Of a DNA stretch of 64,000 bases, positions 43,996-54,224 are shown in pieces. This DNA is from Flavobacterium sp. GSB-24 (GTDB lineage Bacteria; Bacteroidota; Bacteroidia; Flavobacteriales; Flavobacteriaceae). The notes under the pieces are model-generated. The model was not told where the DNA came from. It worked only from the letters and a program-made list of their open reading frames with translations, and made no database searches. The DNA lies in the NCBI RefSeq assembly GCF_027924665.1, contig NZ_AP027043.1, positions 4,960,001-5,024,000 on the forward strand, given 5' to 3'. The position numbers and the translations under genes were made by a program. How positions within the stretch are numbered: the first letter of the stretch is position 1; the number at the start of each line of letters is the position of its first letter.

Positions 43996-45858
43996 CTAAA
44001 AAGTAACCAATTTTACTCCCAAAGTAAACCATCTTGAAGGGAGAGGCACCGCTCCTACTTCATAATAAGTGGCATTAAATATATTTTGAGCATCTAAAAA
44101 GATTGTAAATTTTTGAATAGTCTGACTTATTCTAAAATCATTTACCCAATAAGAAGGTCCAGTAATTCTTTCGTCAAAGCGTGTTGCAAACAATACTGAA
44201 AAATCTCTGTATTGATAATCGATTGTATTTGTTATTTGATGTTTCAACGAAGAAATAAGATACTTAGAATATACTTCGGTACGAGAACTTTCAAATTGAG
44301 AATCTAAATAAGTATATGCTAAAAGAATATTCAATCTTGAATCTTTAGAAAAATCAAATCTGTAATTACCTCGCAAATTAATTCCGTTTGTTTTTAAATC
44401 ACCCGTATTTTGACTCTGCCAAGGCTGAGTGGTTAAGTTACGCATCCAATCGATGTAATTGTTTATTTTTCTGTAAAAATAATTCGCATTGAAACTTAAA
44501 GATCGCTCGCTGTATTTAAAACCAATTTCACTTTGAAAAGCATTCTCTGAATCTAAATCGGCGTTACCAATATTTCCTGTCTGCTTTAAGTATAAGTCTG
44601 TAAAAGATGGAATTCTCTGGCTTGTTCCAACATTTCCAATGATTTTAAATGCATCTGTAATGGCATAACTAGCATCAATTCCAGGATAAACCTGCCATTT
44701 ATAATCGGAATTATAATTTAAATAAGTTCCTAAATTTACGTCTAGTTTTTCTGTAAAACTTGTTCTGTATTCGGCATAGATTCCAACATTCTCACGGTCG
44801 TGATCGCCAATATTAGTAGAATGAATATTTTCGTTTCTAAATTCTGCGCCAAAACCAATTTCGCCTTTAGACAATTTAACTGTCGAATTCAATTCTCCAG
44901 CAATAGAATTAGTATAATGCTGACTTCTTCCAACATTCAAATTTGAGTTTCCTAAGTAACGGTAATCATCATAATTATAGCGGTAAGTTACTCTCGGCAT
45001 AATTTTCCAATTTTCGGTAATAGCATGTTTCGACTGAATATTGGCAAATGTGGTCTGCACAATTTCGGTAGAATTTCGATCTCCAGGCGCTGCATAAAAT
45101 CCGTTTGCTCCAAAGCCGTTTTTGATGTAACCTGCCGAACCTAAAATTTCATTAGAATCATTGATCTGTACATTTCCTTGGTAGAAAATTTTATTGTTTT
45201 CAAATGCGGTATTATAACGGTAACCGTTACTTTTATCGTGAGAAGCAAAAATCAAATGCTGTTGTTTTTCTTTACCTAAAACAGCTCCTGCCTGAACACC
45301 TGTTCCGTAAAAAGTATCTCCTGTATCTTGAGTATCTTTTTCAAAATTAGACCCCGCATAAGTACTTACCAAAAATCCAGAATCTGTTGGTTTTTTAGTT
45401 ACAATATTAATTGCTCCCGTTAAACTGTTAATTCCAAAAACTCTCGCAGCTGGTCCGCGCACTACTTCTATTCTTTCGATTGCTTCCACCGGAAGAGGGA
45501 GGTTTAGCATATTATGAGCGGTTTGCGAATCGATTACTTTTGCTCCGTTTAACAAAACAACCGTCTGTTCAAAACTTCCGCCATCTACACTAATATCGGC
45601 TTGAGTTCCAAATGGACCTCTTTGTCTAATGTCAACTCCGTTAGCATATTGTAATACTTCCTGAAGCGTTCTTCCTGGAAGTTTTTTAATGGTTTCACTT
45701 GTTATAACATACACATTTCTATTTTGTTTAGAAATTGGGGTAGTAAAACGGTTTTCATTAATTATAACTTCCTCCATATTATTGATGGAATCTTTTTTGG
45801 TCTGCGCGTAAAAATTGGTACAAATTACTGTAAAAACAGCAAAATAGATTTTTTTCAT
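43996..45858 (-). CDS. TonB-dependent receptor, BtuB-like
   Basis: The frame opens at 45906; the ATG at 45858 (MKKIYFAVFTVICTNFYAQ) gives a signal peptide and is chosen (620 aa). The plug domain (about 30-150) shows LPGRTLQEVLQYANGVDIRQ and IERIEVVRGPAARVFGINSL, a typical BtuB/Cir pattern, and the rest is a 22-strand-type barrel ending in VKLVTF. It imports a scarce ligand with TonB energy. It is divergent from a MocR-type PLP regulator, so a vitamin B6-, amino-acid- or vitamin-linked ligand is possible but unproven. Confidence 0.9.
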   Translation of the reverse strand: MKKIYFAVFTVICTNFYAQTKKDSINNMEEVIINENRFTTPISKQNRNVYVITSETIKKLPGRTLQEVLQYANGVDIRQRGPFGTQADISVDGGSFEQTVVLLNGAKVIDSQTAHNMLNLPLPVEAIERIEVVRGPAARVFGINSLTGAINIVTKKPTDSGFLVSTYAGSNFEKDTQDTGDTFYGTGVQAGAVLGKEKQQHLIFASHDKSNGYRYNTAFENNKIFYQGNVQINDSNEILGSAGYIKNGFGANGFYAAPGDRNSTEIVQTTFANIQSKHAITENWKIMPRVTYRYNYDDYRYLGNSNLNVGRSQHYTNSIAGELNSTVKLSKGEIGFGAEFRNENIHSTNIGDHDRENVGIYAEYRTSFTEKLDVNLGTYLNYNSDYKWQVYPGIDASYAITDAFKIIGNVGTSQRIPSFTDLYLKQTGNIGNADLDSENAFQSEIGFKYSERSLSFNANYFYRKINNYIDWMRNLTTQPWQSQNTGDLKTNGINLRGNYRFDFSKDSRLNILLAYTYLDSQFESSRTEVYSKYLISSLKHQITNTIDYQYRDFSVLFATRFDERITGPSYWVNDFRISQTIQKFTIFLDAQNIFNATYYEVGAVPLPSRWFTLGVKLVTF

Positions 45859-45877
45859 TTGGTTAATGTTTTTTTGG

Positions 45878-45885
45878 CAAAAGTA
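45878..45885 (-). promoter_or_regulatory. Bacteroidota -7 promoter box of the TonB receptor gene
   Basis: TACTTTTG on the minus strand, 19 bp before the chosen start, matches TAnnTTTG and supports that start. Confidence 0.45.
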
Positions 45886-45912
45886 GTATCTTGCCGTACT
45901 AATCAAGTATAC
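45886..45912. promoter_or_regulatory. Candidate MocR operator
   Basis: GTATCTTG (45886-45893) and CAAGTATAC (45904-45912) are near-inverted halves directly abutting the receptor promoter box, in the 67-bp gap between the divergent genes. A related AGTAT-CTCAT-ATACT repeat lies at 47431-47445 downstream. Confidence 0.4.
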
Positions 45913-45925
45913 CAGTTTTGTAATT

Positions 45926-47422
45926 ATGGATAGTCCGGTTGAAATTCCTTTTAAAAGCTTTATTCAGCTCAAACCAGAAGAAAATACAGCGCTTTATCTT
46001 CAGATTGTTTTTGAATTTATCAAAGCCATACAAACTGGTTTTCTTCCCGAAGGAACAAAACTTCCCGGCACAAGAATACTCTGCAAAGTATTGGCAGTCA
46101 ATCGCAATACATTAATTAAAGCTTTTCAGGATCTGGAATCGCAGGGATGGATTGAAACGCTTCCGAATAAAGGAACATTTATTTTATCACAGCAAAAACA
46201 AAAAAAACAAATTGAATATACTGTTGTAAAAGACCAAAATCAATCTGAATTAAATACTGGTTTTACATTTCAGCGTTCTACGATTCTCGAAAATCCAATA
46301 GAAATTAGTAATCTGCCTTATCAATTTAATGACGGAATGCCAGATTTGCGATTGGTGCAAACAGATGTTCTGGCAAGACTTTATGTTTCTAAATTAAAGA
46401 GACGAAAAACTTCTAAAACATACGAACAAATCGAGCTACGATCGCATTTAAATTTTAAAACCCATTTTTCCAATTATTTAAATCTTACTAGGGGAATTCG
46501 AATTTCGACTTCAAACCTGCTTACAACCAGCAGTCACGAAATAAGCTTGTATCTGGTTACAAAAGTGCTCATAAGTCCTGGAGATAAAGTTGTGGTGGCT
46601 TCTCCCAGCTATTACATGTCCAATATGACTTTGACCAATACTGGAGCACAGATTATTTCTATTCCAGTAAATGAAGACGGAATTGACACCAAACGATTAA
46701 AAGAAATCTGTGAAACTTCTACCATCAGAGTTTTGTATCTTACTTCCAATTATCATTATCCGACGACAATTTTACTGAGTGCTAAAAAGAGAATTGAAGT
46801 TTTGGAATTGGCGAATCAGTATGGATTTGTGATTCTCGAAGATGATTATGACTTTGATTTTCATTATGATAACAATCCTGTTTTACCGTTGGCAGCATTT
46901 GATTCTAACCAGCGTGTGGTTTATATAGGATCTTTTGGAAAATCACTTCCTTCGGGATTCAGCTATGGTTTTGTTGCTGCTCCTTCTGAATTTATTAAAG
47001 AACTTGAAAAACATCAAAACATTCTCGAACCCGGAATTGATGTTATTAAAGAACAGGTTTTAACCGATTGGATTACTGAAGGAGAAGTGCATAGACTTTC
47101 TAAAAAAAATAAAAAAATCTACAAAGAACGCAGAGACTATTTTGTTTCATTACTTAGTGAAAAACTAAAAGGCAAAATTAAATTTAAAGTACCGCCGAGA
47201 GGTTTAGCCATTTGGGTAGAATGGCTTCCTGATTTTAACCTTATAAAATTTCAGAAAGAATGCTCTACAAACGGATTATTCCTTCCGAAAACCATTTTGT
47301 ACCAAACCAAAGATCTTACTGCAACCCGTTTAGGATTTGGAAATTTGGAGCCAGAAGAAATGGAAAAAGCCGTAACAATATTAAGCACAAGTCTGGAAGC
47401 TACAGTTTCTTCCAACAACTAA
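45926..47422 (+). CDS. MocR/PdxR-type GntR regulator with aminotransferase domain
   Basis: This 498-aa protein has an N-terminal GntR winged HTH (about 15-85; GFLPEGTKLPGTRILCKVLA and NRNTLIKAFQDLESQGW) and a C-terminal fold-type I aminotransferase-like domain (about 130-495) with PLP lysine Lys339 in GSFGKSLPSGFSYGF and the ILEDDYDFDFHYD cofactor segment. MocR proteins use PLP or an aldimine as effector and usually regulate the divergent gene. Here that gene is the TonB receptor. Confidence 0.9.
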   Translation: MDSPVEIPFKSFIQLKPEENTALYLQIVFEFIKAIQTGFLPEGTKLPGTRILCKVLAVNRNTLIKAFQDLESQGWIETLPNKGTFILSQQKQKKQIEYTVVKDQNQSELNTGFTFQRSTILENPIEISNLPYQFNDGMPDLRLVQTDVLARLYVSKLKRRKTSKTYEQIELRSHLNFKTHFSNYLNLTRGIRISTSNLLTTSSHEISLYLVTKVLISPGDKVVVASPSYYMSNMTLTNTGAQIISIPVNEDGIDTKRLKEICETSTIRVLYLTSNYHYPTTILLSAKKRIEVLELANQYGFVILEDDYDFDFHYDNNPVLPLAAFDSNQRVVYIGSFGKSLPSGFSYGFVAAPSEFIKELEKHQNILEPGIDVIKEQVLTDWITEGEVHRLSKKNKKIYKERRDYFVSLLSEKLKGKIKFKVPPRGLAIWVEWLPDFNLIKFQKECSTNGLFLPKTILYQTKDLTATRLGFGNLEPEEMEKAVTILSTSLEATVSSNN

Positions 47423-47538
47423 TTTGAACAAGTATCTCATATACTGACAATTATGTAATTTGTAATTCTAATCCTATAAGCAGAAAAGGTATTTGGAAAC
47501 TAACTTTGGTATCAATTAGTCTCTAAATCACCTATATC

Positions 47539-47994
47539 ATGCTTTATACTATTTTACAACTATTGTTAGTATCTATTGCGGCAACATCTGCCATGACATG
47601 GTTTAGTTATGCAATGTCTAAAAATTTCAGGGAATTGTATAAAGAGCCGGTACTCTTGAGTTACGCTATTGACAAAATGAAAATTGAACTTTCAACACAA
47701 GCAAAAATAAATTGGGGATGGATATTGCATTATGCAATTGGTTTTTTGTTTGTAGTTGGATATCACATTATTTGGGTAAAGAATATTGCACCAATTACAC
47801 CGTTAACGACTCTTATCTTAGGCGCTATCAGCGGTATAATTGGCATAATCAGCTGGATAATCATTTTTAAAATGACCCATCATCAACCCCCAATTGATTT
47901 TAGAGGTTATTATATTCAGCTGCTCTTTGCCCATATAATTTTTGCTATTGTTGCGACTGCACTTTATGCTATTATGTTAACCCTGATAATCTAA
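47539..47994 (+). CDS. Four-helix inner membrane protein, unknown function
   Basis: This 151-aa protein has four hydrophobic helices (about 2-20, 55-75, 83-103 and 118-148) with short loops. It contains MTWFSYAMSKNFRELYKEP after helix 1, and FKMTHHQPPIDFRGYYI between helices 3 and 4. It ends 8 bp before ligD. A membrane protein next to NHEJ ligase may be accidental. No characterised family was recognised. Confidence 0.65.
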   Translation: MLYTILQLLLVSIAATSAMTWFSYAMSKNFRELYKEPVLLSYAIDKMKIELSTQAKINWGWILHYAIGFLFVVGYHIIWVKNIAPITPLTTLILGAISGIIGIISWIIIFKMTHHQPPIDFRGYYIQLLFAHIIFAIVATALYAIMLTLII

Positions 47995-48002
47995 GAAAAC
48001 TT

Positions 48003-50564
48003 ATGTCACTGTCTAAATACAACCAAAAAAGGGATTTTAAACAAACACGTGAGCCCAAAGGAGAAATCGAAAAATCGGCTGACAAGTTAATTTTTGTGGT
48101 TCAGAAACACGCCGCATCACATTTGCATTATGATTTTAGGTTAGAAATGAATGGTGTTTTAAAAAGCTGGGCAGTTCCAAAAGGACCGTCAATGGATCCT
48201 GAAATAAAACGTCTTGCTATGATGGTTGAAGATCATCCTTATAGTTATAAAGATTTTGAAGGCACTATTCCGGAAGGAAATTATGGGGCAGGAAATGTGA
48301 TTGTATGGGATAATGGAACTTATACCTCTGATGAAAAAACAGCATCTGATGAAAAACAATTACTGGCCGATCTTAAAAAAGGACGTTTAAGTTTTATTCT
48401 AAAAGGAAAAAAACTAAAAGGAGAATTTTCTCTGGTAAAACTTCACGGAAAGCAGGAAAATGCCTGGCTGTTGATTAAAAAACACGATAAATACGCTTCT
48501 GATTCTGATGTTTTAGAAAACGATAAATCCGTGATTTCTAAAAGAACTTTGGATGAATTAAAAAAGAGATCTGAAAAGTTAATTTCTAAATCCGAAGAAA
48601 AAAGCGAAACTAAAAGTGCCGTAAAAAAAAAGCCTAAAACAAAAATCGCTGAAGCAGGATTCTTAAAACCCATGCTTGCCAATATTACTGAAAAACCTTT
48701 TGATGATGAAGAGTGGATTTTTGAAAACAAATATGACGGTTATCGTACAATTGCTGTAGTTAATCCACCAAGTGTAGAATTATTTAGTAGAAATAAAATT
48801 TCGTTTGATACTAATTTTAAACCAATTGCAGAAGAATTAAAAAAAATAGATCATACTGTTATTCTCGATGGTGAGGTTGTAGTTGAAAACGAATCGGGCC
48901 GAGCCGACTTTCAAATGCTTCAAAATTATCTTAAAACAGGAATTGGCAACTTAAAATATTATGTTTTTGATTTATTGAATCTAGACGGAAATTCAATAAC
49001 CGACTTATCTCTTCTTGACCGAAAAGAACTGCTTAAAATCTTATTTAATAAATATGATTTTTCGAATATTTTTTATTCTGAACATACAATCGGCGACGGA
49101 ATCAAACAATTTGAAAATGCCCGAAAAAGTAACAGCGAAGGCATTATTGCTAAAAAGGCAGACAGCTCATATTCCGTAGGAAACAGAAGTAATAATTGGC
49201 TGAAAATTAAAATTTCTAACGAAGAAGAAGCTATCATTATTGGAGTTACAGAACCTAAAAATTCCAGAAAATATTTTGGTGCAATTCTGCTTGGGCAGTA
49301 CAACGGAAAAGAACTGCAATATATTGGAAAATGCGGCACCGGTTTTACTGAATCGGTTTTAAAAGAACTTTATACCAAATTACAGCCTCTTTTTATTGAT
49401 AAGTCACCACTTAAGGAAAAATTGCCTTTACGCGACAAAATTCAATGGGTTAAACCCAAAGTGGTTTGTCAGGTAAAATATTCTGAATGGACGCAGGACA
49501 AAAACTTGAGACATCCCGTTTATTTAGGATTGAGAATAGACAAAAAAGCCAGCGAAGTAAATTTCATTGGCAATATCAAAGAGAATAAAATAACCAATGA
49601 TAATACAACTGCAATGGAAGATTTAAAAGAACATAAAACTGAAAATGATTATGATTTGAAAATTGGTAAAACAACTTTGCATTTAACCAACCAAAATAAA
49701 ATCTATTTTCCTAAAGACGGAATCACAAAAGGCGATGTCGTTCAATATTATAATGAAGTGGCGCCGCTTATGCTGCCGTACTTAAAAGACCGACCAGAAT
49801 CTATGAATCGTTTTCCAAACGGAATTGATTCTCCTAGTTTTTATCAAAAAGATATTGATTTGGACAAAACGCCAAAATGGCTGAAAACCAAAAAAATATT
49901 CTCTGAATCGAATGATGCCGATGTAAATTATTTGATTTGTAACGATAAAGAAACGCTTTTGTATATGGCAAATCTAGGCTGTATAGAAATGAATCCGTGG
50001 AACTCAACTATAAAGCATATTCAAAATCCAGACTGGCTGGTAATTGATTTAGATCCTGCTACAGAAAATGATTTTCCTATAGTTGTACAAACAGCATTAG
50101 TGGTAAAAGAAGTGATGGATGAATTGGAAACGGAATGTCTCTGTAAAACTTCTGGCGCTACTGGACTTCATATTTATATTCCGCTTGGAGCACAGTACGA
50201 TTATGATTCGATTAAAATTTTAGCCGAATTAATTGCGAAAGAAGTTCATGCAAGACTTCCAAAAATTACGTCGATTGAACGAAGCATCAAAAAAAGAAAA
50301 AACAAATTATATATAGATTTTCTGCAAAACCGCCGCGGGCAAACTTTGGCTGCGCCTTATTCTGTTCGTCCAAAACCAGGCGCTACAGTTTCGACACCTT
50401 TAGAATGGAGTGAAGTCACAGAAAAACTGCATCCTTCACAATTTACTATTAAAAATGTATTGAGTCGTTTTGAGAAAAAAGGTGATTTGTGGAAACCTAT
50501 TTTATCAAAAGGAGCCAATATTAAAAAGATTATTTTAAAGCTGGAAGAAAAACAAAACAGCTAA
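48003..50564 (+). CDS. ligD: ATP-dependent DNA ligase D (NHEJ)
   Basis: This 853-aa multifunctional enzyme repairs DNA double-strand breaks by non-homologous end joining with Ku. Domains in order: 3'-phosphoesterase (about 25-150; [19 protein letters not shown]), ligase (about 205-520; adenylated Lys243 in [10 protein letters not shown]), and primase/polymerase (about 555-845; catalytic pair in [14 protein letters not shown]). The PE-Lig-Pol order is that of Pseudomonas LigD, not the mycobacterial order. It converges on ku with a 4-bp overlap of stop ends. Confidence 0.96.
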   Translation: MSLSKYNQKRDFKQTREPKGEIEKSADKLIFVVQKHAASHLHYDFRLEMNGVLKSWAVPKGPSMDPEIKRLAMMVEDHPYSYKDFEGTIPEGNYGAGNVIVWDNGTYTSDEKTASDEKQLLADLKKGRLSFILKGKKLKGEFSLVKLHGKQENAWLLIKKHDKYASDSDVLENDKSVISKRTLDELKKRSEKLISKSEEKSETKSAVKKKPKTKIAEAGFLKPMLANITEKPFDDEEWIFENKYDGYRTIAVVNPPSVELFSRNKISFDTNFKPIAEELKKIDHTVILDGEVVVENESGRADFQMLQNYLKTGIGNLKYYVFDLLNLDGNSITDLSLLDRKELLKILFNKYDFSNIFYSEHTIGDGIKQFENARKSNSEGIIAKKADSSYSVGNRSNNWLKIKISNEEEAIIIGVTEPKNSRKYFGAILLGQYNGKELQYIGKCGTGFTESVLKELYTKLQPLFIDKSPLKEKLPLRDKIQWVKPKVVCQVKYSEWTQDKNLRHPVYLGLRIDKKASEVNFIGNIKENKITNDNTTAMEDLKEHKTENDYDLKIGKTTLHLTNQNKIYFPKDGITKGDVVQYYNEVAPLMLPYLKDRPESMNRFPNGIDSPSFYQKDIDLDKTPKWLKTKKIFSESNDADVNYLICNDKETLLYMANLGCIEMNPWNSTIKHIQNPDWLVIDLDPATENDFPIVVQTALVVKEVMDELETECLCKTSGATGLHIYIPLGAQYDYDSIKILAELIAKEVHARLPKITSIERSIKKRKNKLYIDFLQNRRGQTLAAPYSVRPKPGATVSTPLEWSEVTEKLHPSQFTIKNVLSRFEKKGDLWKPILSKGANIKKIILKLEEKQNS

Positions 50565-51340
50565 GATGATTTTTTCTTTTTAGTTTCGAGACTTGCTTTT
50601 AGCATTTCCATTAAGTCGTCACTTTGTTTGTGCACGACTTTAAGTTTTGGAGAAGCTTTTTGTGGTTTTCCTTTGGCTTTCTTTTTAATAATGTCCAAAA
50701 GTTTGGCAGTATATTCGTCTTTAAATCCTGTAATATCAAATTTCTCAGTAAGCTGATCGATTAGTTTTTCGGCCATATCCATTTCTTTTGTGGATTTTTT
50801 CGACATTGGCGGTAATTTTAATTCACTTGTACTTCTAATTTCCTGCTCAAACCGAATTCGATTTAAAACAATTACATCTTTATAAGGTTTTAAAATCGCA
50901 AGGCTTTCTTTATTTCTTAAAACAAAACGTGTTACTCCGACTTTTCCTGAAGCCTGAAGCGCGTCGCGAAGCAGTCCGTAAGCATTCATCGCACCTTTGT
51001 CTGGTTCAAGATAATACGGCTGTTCATAGTAAATACTTTGAATTTCTTTTTCGAGAACAAAACTTTCAATATCGATAGTTTTTGTTTTGATGGCATCTGC
51101 GGCTTCAAAATCTAAATCGTCTAAAATGACATATTTATCGTCAATTTTATATCCTTTGACAATATTAGCAAAATCGACTTCTTTACCCGTGCTTTCATTC
51201 ACACGCTTAAACTTGATATTTGCATGGTCTTTTTTATCCAGCATATCCATATCAAGGCTGCTTTCCTCAACCGCCGAAAACATTTTAATTGGAATATTAA
51301 TTAAACCAAAACTTACCGAACCTGTCCAAATTGATCTCAT
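50561..51340 (-). CDS. ku: NHEJ Ku protein
   Basis: This 259-aa bacterial Ku is expected to form a homodimeric ring on DNA ends and recruit Lig[22 protein letters not shown] at the N-terminus and [17 protein letters not shown] are hallmarks of the Ku core. The length and Lys-rich C-terminus ([12 protein letters not shown]) are typical of bacterial Ku. It is encoded tail-to-tail with ligD, overlapping it by 4 bp. Confidence 0.95.
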   Translation of the reverse strand: MRSIWTGSVSFGLINIPIKMFSAVEESSLDMDMLDKKDHANIKFKRVNESTGKEVDFANIVKGYKIDDKYVILDDLDFEAADAIKTKTIDIESFVLEKEIQSIYYEQPYYLEPDKGAMNAYGLLRDALQASGKVGVTRFVLRNKESLAILKPYKDVIVLNRIRFEQEIRSTSELKLPPMSKKSTKEMDMAEKLIDQLTEKFDITGFKDEYTAKLLDIIKKKAKGKPQKASPKLKVVHKQSDDLMEMLKASLETKKKKSS

Positions 51341-51420
51341 GATTATTGTTTTAGAAATATCTTCCTAAATTAAATAAGGAATAATCTATAAACGTTACAA
51401 AATCAACCCGTTATTTTATA

Positions 51421-51508
51421 AAGTTATGAGTTATGAATTATAAATTATGAGTTATGGGCGAAATCATAATTAATAATTAATAATTCATAATTCATAATTA
51501 ACAATTAA
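51421..51508. repeat. AT-rich imperfect palindrome of TTATGAGTTATG / CATAATTAATAATT units
   Basis: Units of TTATGA(A/G)TTAT on the left are mirrored by ATTCATAATTCATAATT on the right around a central GGCGAAAT, between metQ and ku. It looks like an intergenic repeat or large hairpin. No gene is present. Confidence 0.6.
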
Positions 51509-52321
51509 TTACCAGCCTTTAACAGCTCCACCTTTAAATTCTTGCTCAGCAGCTTTTTCTACTTCAGCAGATTGAAACGCTTGTAAAAACTGTTTTACTT
51601 TTTCTTCGTTTTTATTGTCTTCACGGCTTACCACTAAATTTACATACGGAGAATCTTTATCTTCAACAAATAAAGCATCGCGGGAAGGAACTAATCCTGC
51701 TGCAGAAGCAAAAGTATTATTGATAATAGCGATAGAAACATTTTCGTCGTCTAAGGCACGAGGCAATTGCGGTGCTTCTAATTCTAAAATTTTCAAATTT
51801 TTAGGATTACTAACAATGTCTGTAACTTTAGGAAGTAAACCAACGCCGTCTTTCAATTTCAACAATCCGTTTTTCTGCAAAAGCAATAAAGAACGCCCGC
51901 CGTTTGTTGGATCATTCGGGATAATGATTGTGCTTTCGTTTTTCAATTCCGAAAGACTTTTTATTTTTTTAGAATAAGCTGCAATTGGGTAAACAAATGT
52001 TTTGCCGATGATCGCCAATTTGTAACCGCGTTGTTTCGATTGTTCGTCTAAATATGGTTTGTGCTGAAAAGCATTCGCATCAATATCTCCTTGGCTCAAA
52101 GCTTCGTTTGGAATAACATAATCGTTAAAAGAAACCAATTCCACTTCTAAACCGTATTTTTCTTTTGCTACTTTTTTAGCTGCTTCGGCTACTTTTAATT
52201 CTGGTCCAGAAGCTACTCCAACTTTTATGAAATGCGGATCGTTATTTTTACTTTTTCCGCAATTTGCTACAACAAGTGCTAAAGCTAAAATTCCGGCTGT
52301 TTTCAAGAAATTTATTTTCAT
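51509..52321 (-). CDS. metQ: Methionine-type ABC importer substrate-binding lipoprotein
   Basis: This 270-aa NlpA/MetQ-family lipoprotein has a signal peptide with lipobox VANC. It would bind methionine (or another amino acid) and deliver it to MetI. VELVSFNDYVIPNEAL and DIDANAFQHKPYLDEQ are characteristic of MetQ. It is the last gene of metNIQ on the minus strand, 46 bp after metI. Confidence 0.92.
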   Translation of the reverse strand: MKINFLKTAGILALALVVANCGKSKNNDPHFIKVGVASGPELKVAEAAKKVAKEKYGLEVELVSFNDYVIPNEALSQGDIDANAFQHKPYLDEQSKQRGYKLAIIGKTFVYPIAAYSKKIKSLSELKNESTIIIPNDPTNGGRSLLLLQKNGLLKLKDGVGLLPKVTDIVSNPKNLKILELEAPQLPRALDDENVSIAIINNTFASAAGLVPSRDALFVEDKDSPYVNLVVSREDNKNEEKVKQFLQAFQSAEVEKAAEQEFKGGAVKGW

Positions 52322-52367
52322 GACAATTCTATTTTTAAATTTTTAATTCTAATTTTTTAATTGATAA

Positions 52368-53021
52368 TTATCTGTGATCAAATCGCTTTGATAATCTGTC
52401 TCCCGCAAACTGAATCAGGAATACTAAAATTACCAATAATGCCAGAACTGAATTCATCGTAACAGCATCATAACCAATATATCCGTACTGATAGCCCACT
52501 TGTCCAAGTCCGCCCGCACCAACAGCGCCGCCCATTGCAGAATAACCTACAAGCGTGATTAACGTAATCGATGCAGCGTTTATTAATGAAGGTAAAGCCT
52601 CTGGAAGTAATACTTTGTAAACGATTTGAAGTGGAGTTGCTCCTAAAGCTCTTGCCGCTTCAATTAATCCTGAAGGAAGACTTAACAAACTGTTTTCGAC
52701 TAATCTGGCGATAAATGGAGCCGCTCCTATACTTAACGGTACTAATGCCGCACTGACACCAATTGAAGTTCCTACAAGGGCGCGTGTAAACGGAATCATC
52801 CAAACGATTAAAATAATAAATGGAATCGAACGAAAAATATTTACTAAAACAGATAATGTTCTATTTAAAGCCGGCTGTTCTAAAATTTGATTTTTACGCG
52901 TAAGGAATAATAAAATTCCCGTTGGAAGTCCCAGTAAAAAACCGAAAAATCCCGATACAAAAGTCATAACAATGGTTTCCCATGTTCCTTTTAACAATAA
53001 TTCTATAATGGAATCAGACAT
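52368..53021 (-). CDS. metI: Methionine-type ABC importer permease
   Basis: This 217-aa inner membrane permease has about five helices and the binding-protein-dependent transport EAA loop ([20 protein letters not shown]). Its length matches E. coli MetI (217). The start overlaps the end of metN by 8 bp, indicating translational coupling. Confidence 0.94.
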   Translation of the reverse strand: MSDSIIELLLKGTWETIVMTFVSGFFGFLLGLPTGILLFLTRKNQILEQPALNRTLSVLVNIFRSIPFIILIVWMIPFTRALVGTSIGVSAALVPLSIGAAPFIARLVENSLLSLPSGLIEAARALGATPLQIVYKVLLPEALPSLINAASITLITLVGYSAMGGAVGAGGLGQVGYQYGYIGYDAVTMNSVLALLVILVFLIQFAGDRLSKRFDHR

Positions 53022-54045
53022 AACCTATAATTTCTGTTTTAATATGTTTTGAATTAAAATATTGAATCGCGGCACTATAATTTTCACGCTTTCCTGATAA
53101 TTCAATCAGCATTACACCAAAATTTACATCGCCTGCCTGATCCATTTGTGCACTGACAATTTTAAAGTCAGTATCAAAAAGTCTTGAAACTTCAGAAATT
53201 ACAGGCTCGTTTACCGATTTTCCAGTCATTTCTAATTTCAATAACGGATTCAAAGTTCCGTCATCTTCTTGTTTTAATTTTTCCTGATAAACGGATGGAA
53301 TATCAATATGTAAAGAAGATGAAATAAACTCTCTAGTCAATTCATGTTTTGGATCGGCAAAGATTTCGCCTACACTTCCCTGCTCTATTAGTTTTCCGTG
53401 ACTGATTACCGCCACTTCATCACAAATAGATTTTACAACTTCCATTTGGTGCGTTATCAATAAAACAGTAATATTCAGACGTTTGTTAATGTCTTTCAAT
53501 AAATTTAAAATAGATCTTGTAGTAGCAGGATCCAGCGCGCTTGTAGCTTCATCACACAAAAGCACTTTTGGATTATTGGCTAAAGTTCTTGCAATTGCAA
53601 CTCTTTGTTTCTGGCCTCCCGAAAGACTTGCAGGATAATCATTTGCTTTTTCTGCTAAACCAACTAATTGAAGCAGTTCTAAAACACGCGTTTTAATTTC
53701 TGTTTTTGAAGTTCCTGCTAATTCCAGTGGAAAAGCAACATTTTCAAAAACAGTTCGTGACGAAAGCAGATTAAAATGCTGAAAAATCATTCCGATTTGT
53801 CTTCTTTCAATCGCCAATTCCGAATTTGATAACTGCATAAGCGCTTTGCCGTCCACAATAATTTCTCCTGAAGTTGGTCTCTCCAATAAATTCACACAGC
53901 GAATTAAAGTACTTTTTCCAGCACCAGAAGTTCCAATTACACCAAAAATCTTCCCTGGAGGAACTCTAAGCGAGACATCAGATAAAGCAGCCACAATTCT
54001 GTCTTTCTGATGAAATGTTTTGGTTACATTTTTTAATTCAATCAT
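53014..54045 (-). CDS. metN: Methionine-type ABC importer ATPase
   Basis: This 343-aa ATPase has Walker [10 protein letters not shown], signature LSGGQKQR and Walker [13 protein letters not shown], and a C-terminal NIL/ACT-like regulatory domain (about 260-343) that in E. coli MetN binds methionine and inhibits transport. It is the first gene of the operon. Upstream on the same strand are a terminator hairpin and a Met/Cys-rich mini-ORF, suggesting transcription attenuation. Confidence 0.95.
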   Translation of the reverse strand: MIELKNVTKTFHQKDRIVAALSDVSLRVPPGKIFGVIGTSGAGKSTLIRCVNLLERPTSGEIIVDGKALMQLSNSELAIERRQIGMIFQHFNLLSSRTVFENVAFPLELAGTSKTEIKTRVLELLQLVGLAEKANDYPASLSGGQKQRVAIARTLANNPKVLLCDEATSALDPATTRSILNLLKDINKRLNITVLLITHQMEVVKSICDEVAVISHGKLIEQGSVGEIFADPKHELTREFISSSLHIDIPSVYQEKLKQEDDGTLNPLLKLEMTGKSVNEPVISEVSRLFDTDFKIVSAQMDQAGDVNFGVMLIELSGKRENYSAAIQYFNSKHIKTEIIGYV

Positions 54046-54069
54046 TCTTTAATTACATTTTAAAATCAA

Positions 54070-54099
54070 AAAGCCTTTCAAATAGTTATGAAAGGCTTT
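54070..54099 (-). terminator. Intrinsic terminator/attenuator before metN
   Basis: On the minus strand, AAAGCCTTTCA and TGAAAGGCTTT (forward 54089-54099 and 54070-54080) form a perfect 11-bp stem with an 8-nt loop. It is followed by TTGATTTT and then, 25 bp from the stem, the metN ATG. Its position between the leader ORF and metN makes it a candidate attenuator rather than only a simple terminator. Confidence 0.75.
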
Positions 54100-54126
54100 T
54101 GGAAATAAATTTTATCATTTTATATA

Positions 54127-54216
54127 TTAAGCCAGATCAATAAATACCATTACAACAGCACAGCACATCATGCTGCAATGATAATAATTATTCATTTTCT
54201 GGTTATATTTCTTCAT
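54127..54216 (-). CDS. Met/Cys-rich 29-aa leader peptide of metNIQ
   Basis: ATG at 54216, TAA at 54127-54129. The 29-codon ORF has Met codons at 1, 8, 16, 17 and 23 and Cys codons at 14, 18 and 19; the middle reads HCSMMCCAVVMV. Eight of 29 residues contain sulfur. It starts only 8 bp after a TAnnTTTG box and ends 27 bp before a perfect terminator stem that precedes metN. The set-up fits ribosome-mediated attenuation in which scarcity of Met or Cys stalls the ribosome. Alternatively it is an independent short peptide gene. Confidence 0.6.
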   Translation of the reverse strand: MKKYNQKMNNYYHCSMMCCAVVMVFIDLA

Positions 54217-54224
54217 AGCGAGTG

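Noticed and set aside
48443..48730. Minus-strand ORF of 95 codons inside ligD
   Set aside because: Antisense to the PE-ligase linker; Ser/Phe-rich hydrophobic shadow without its own regulatory signals.
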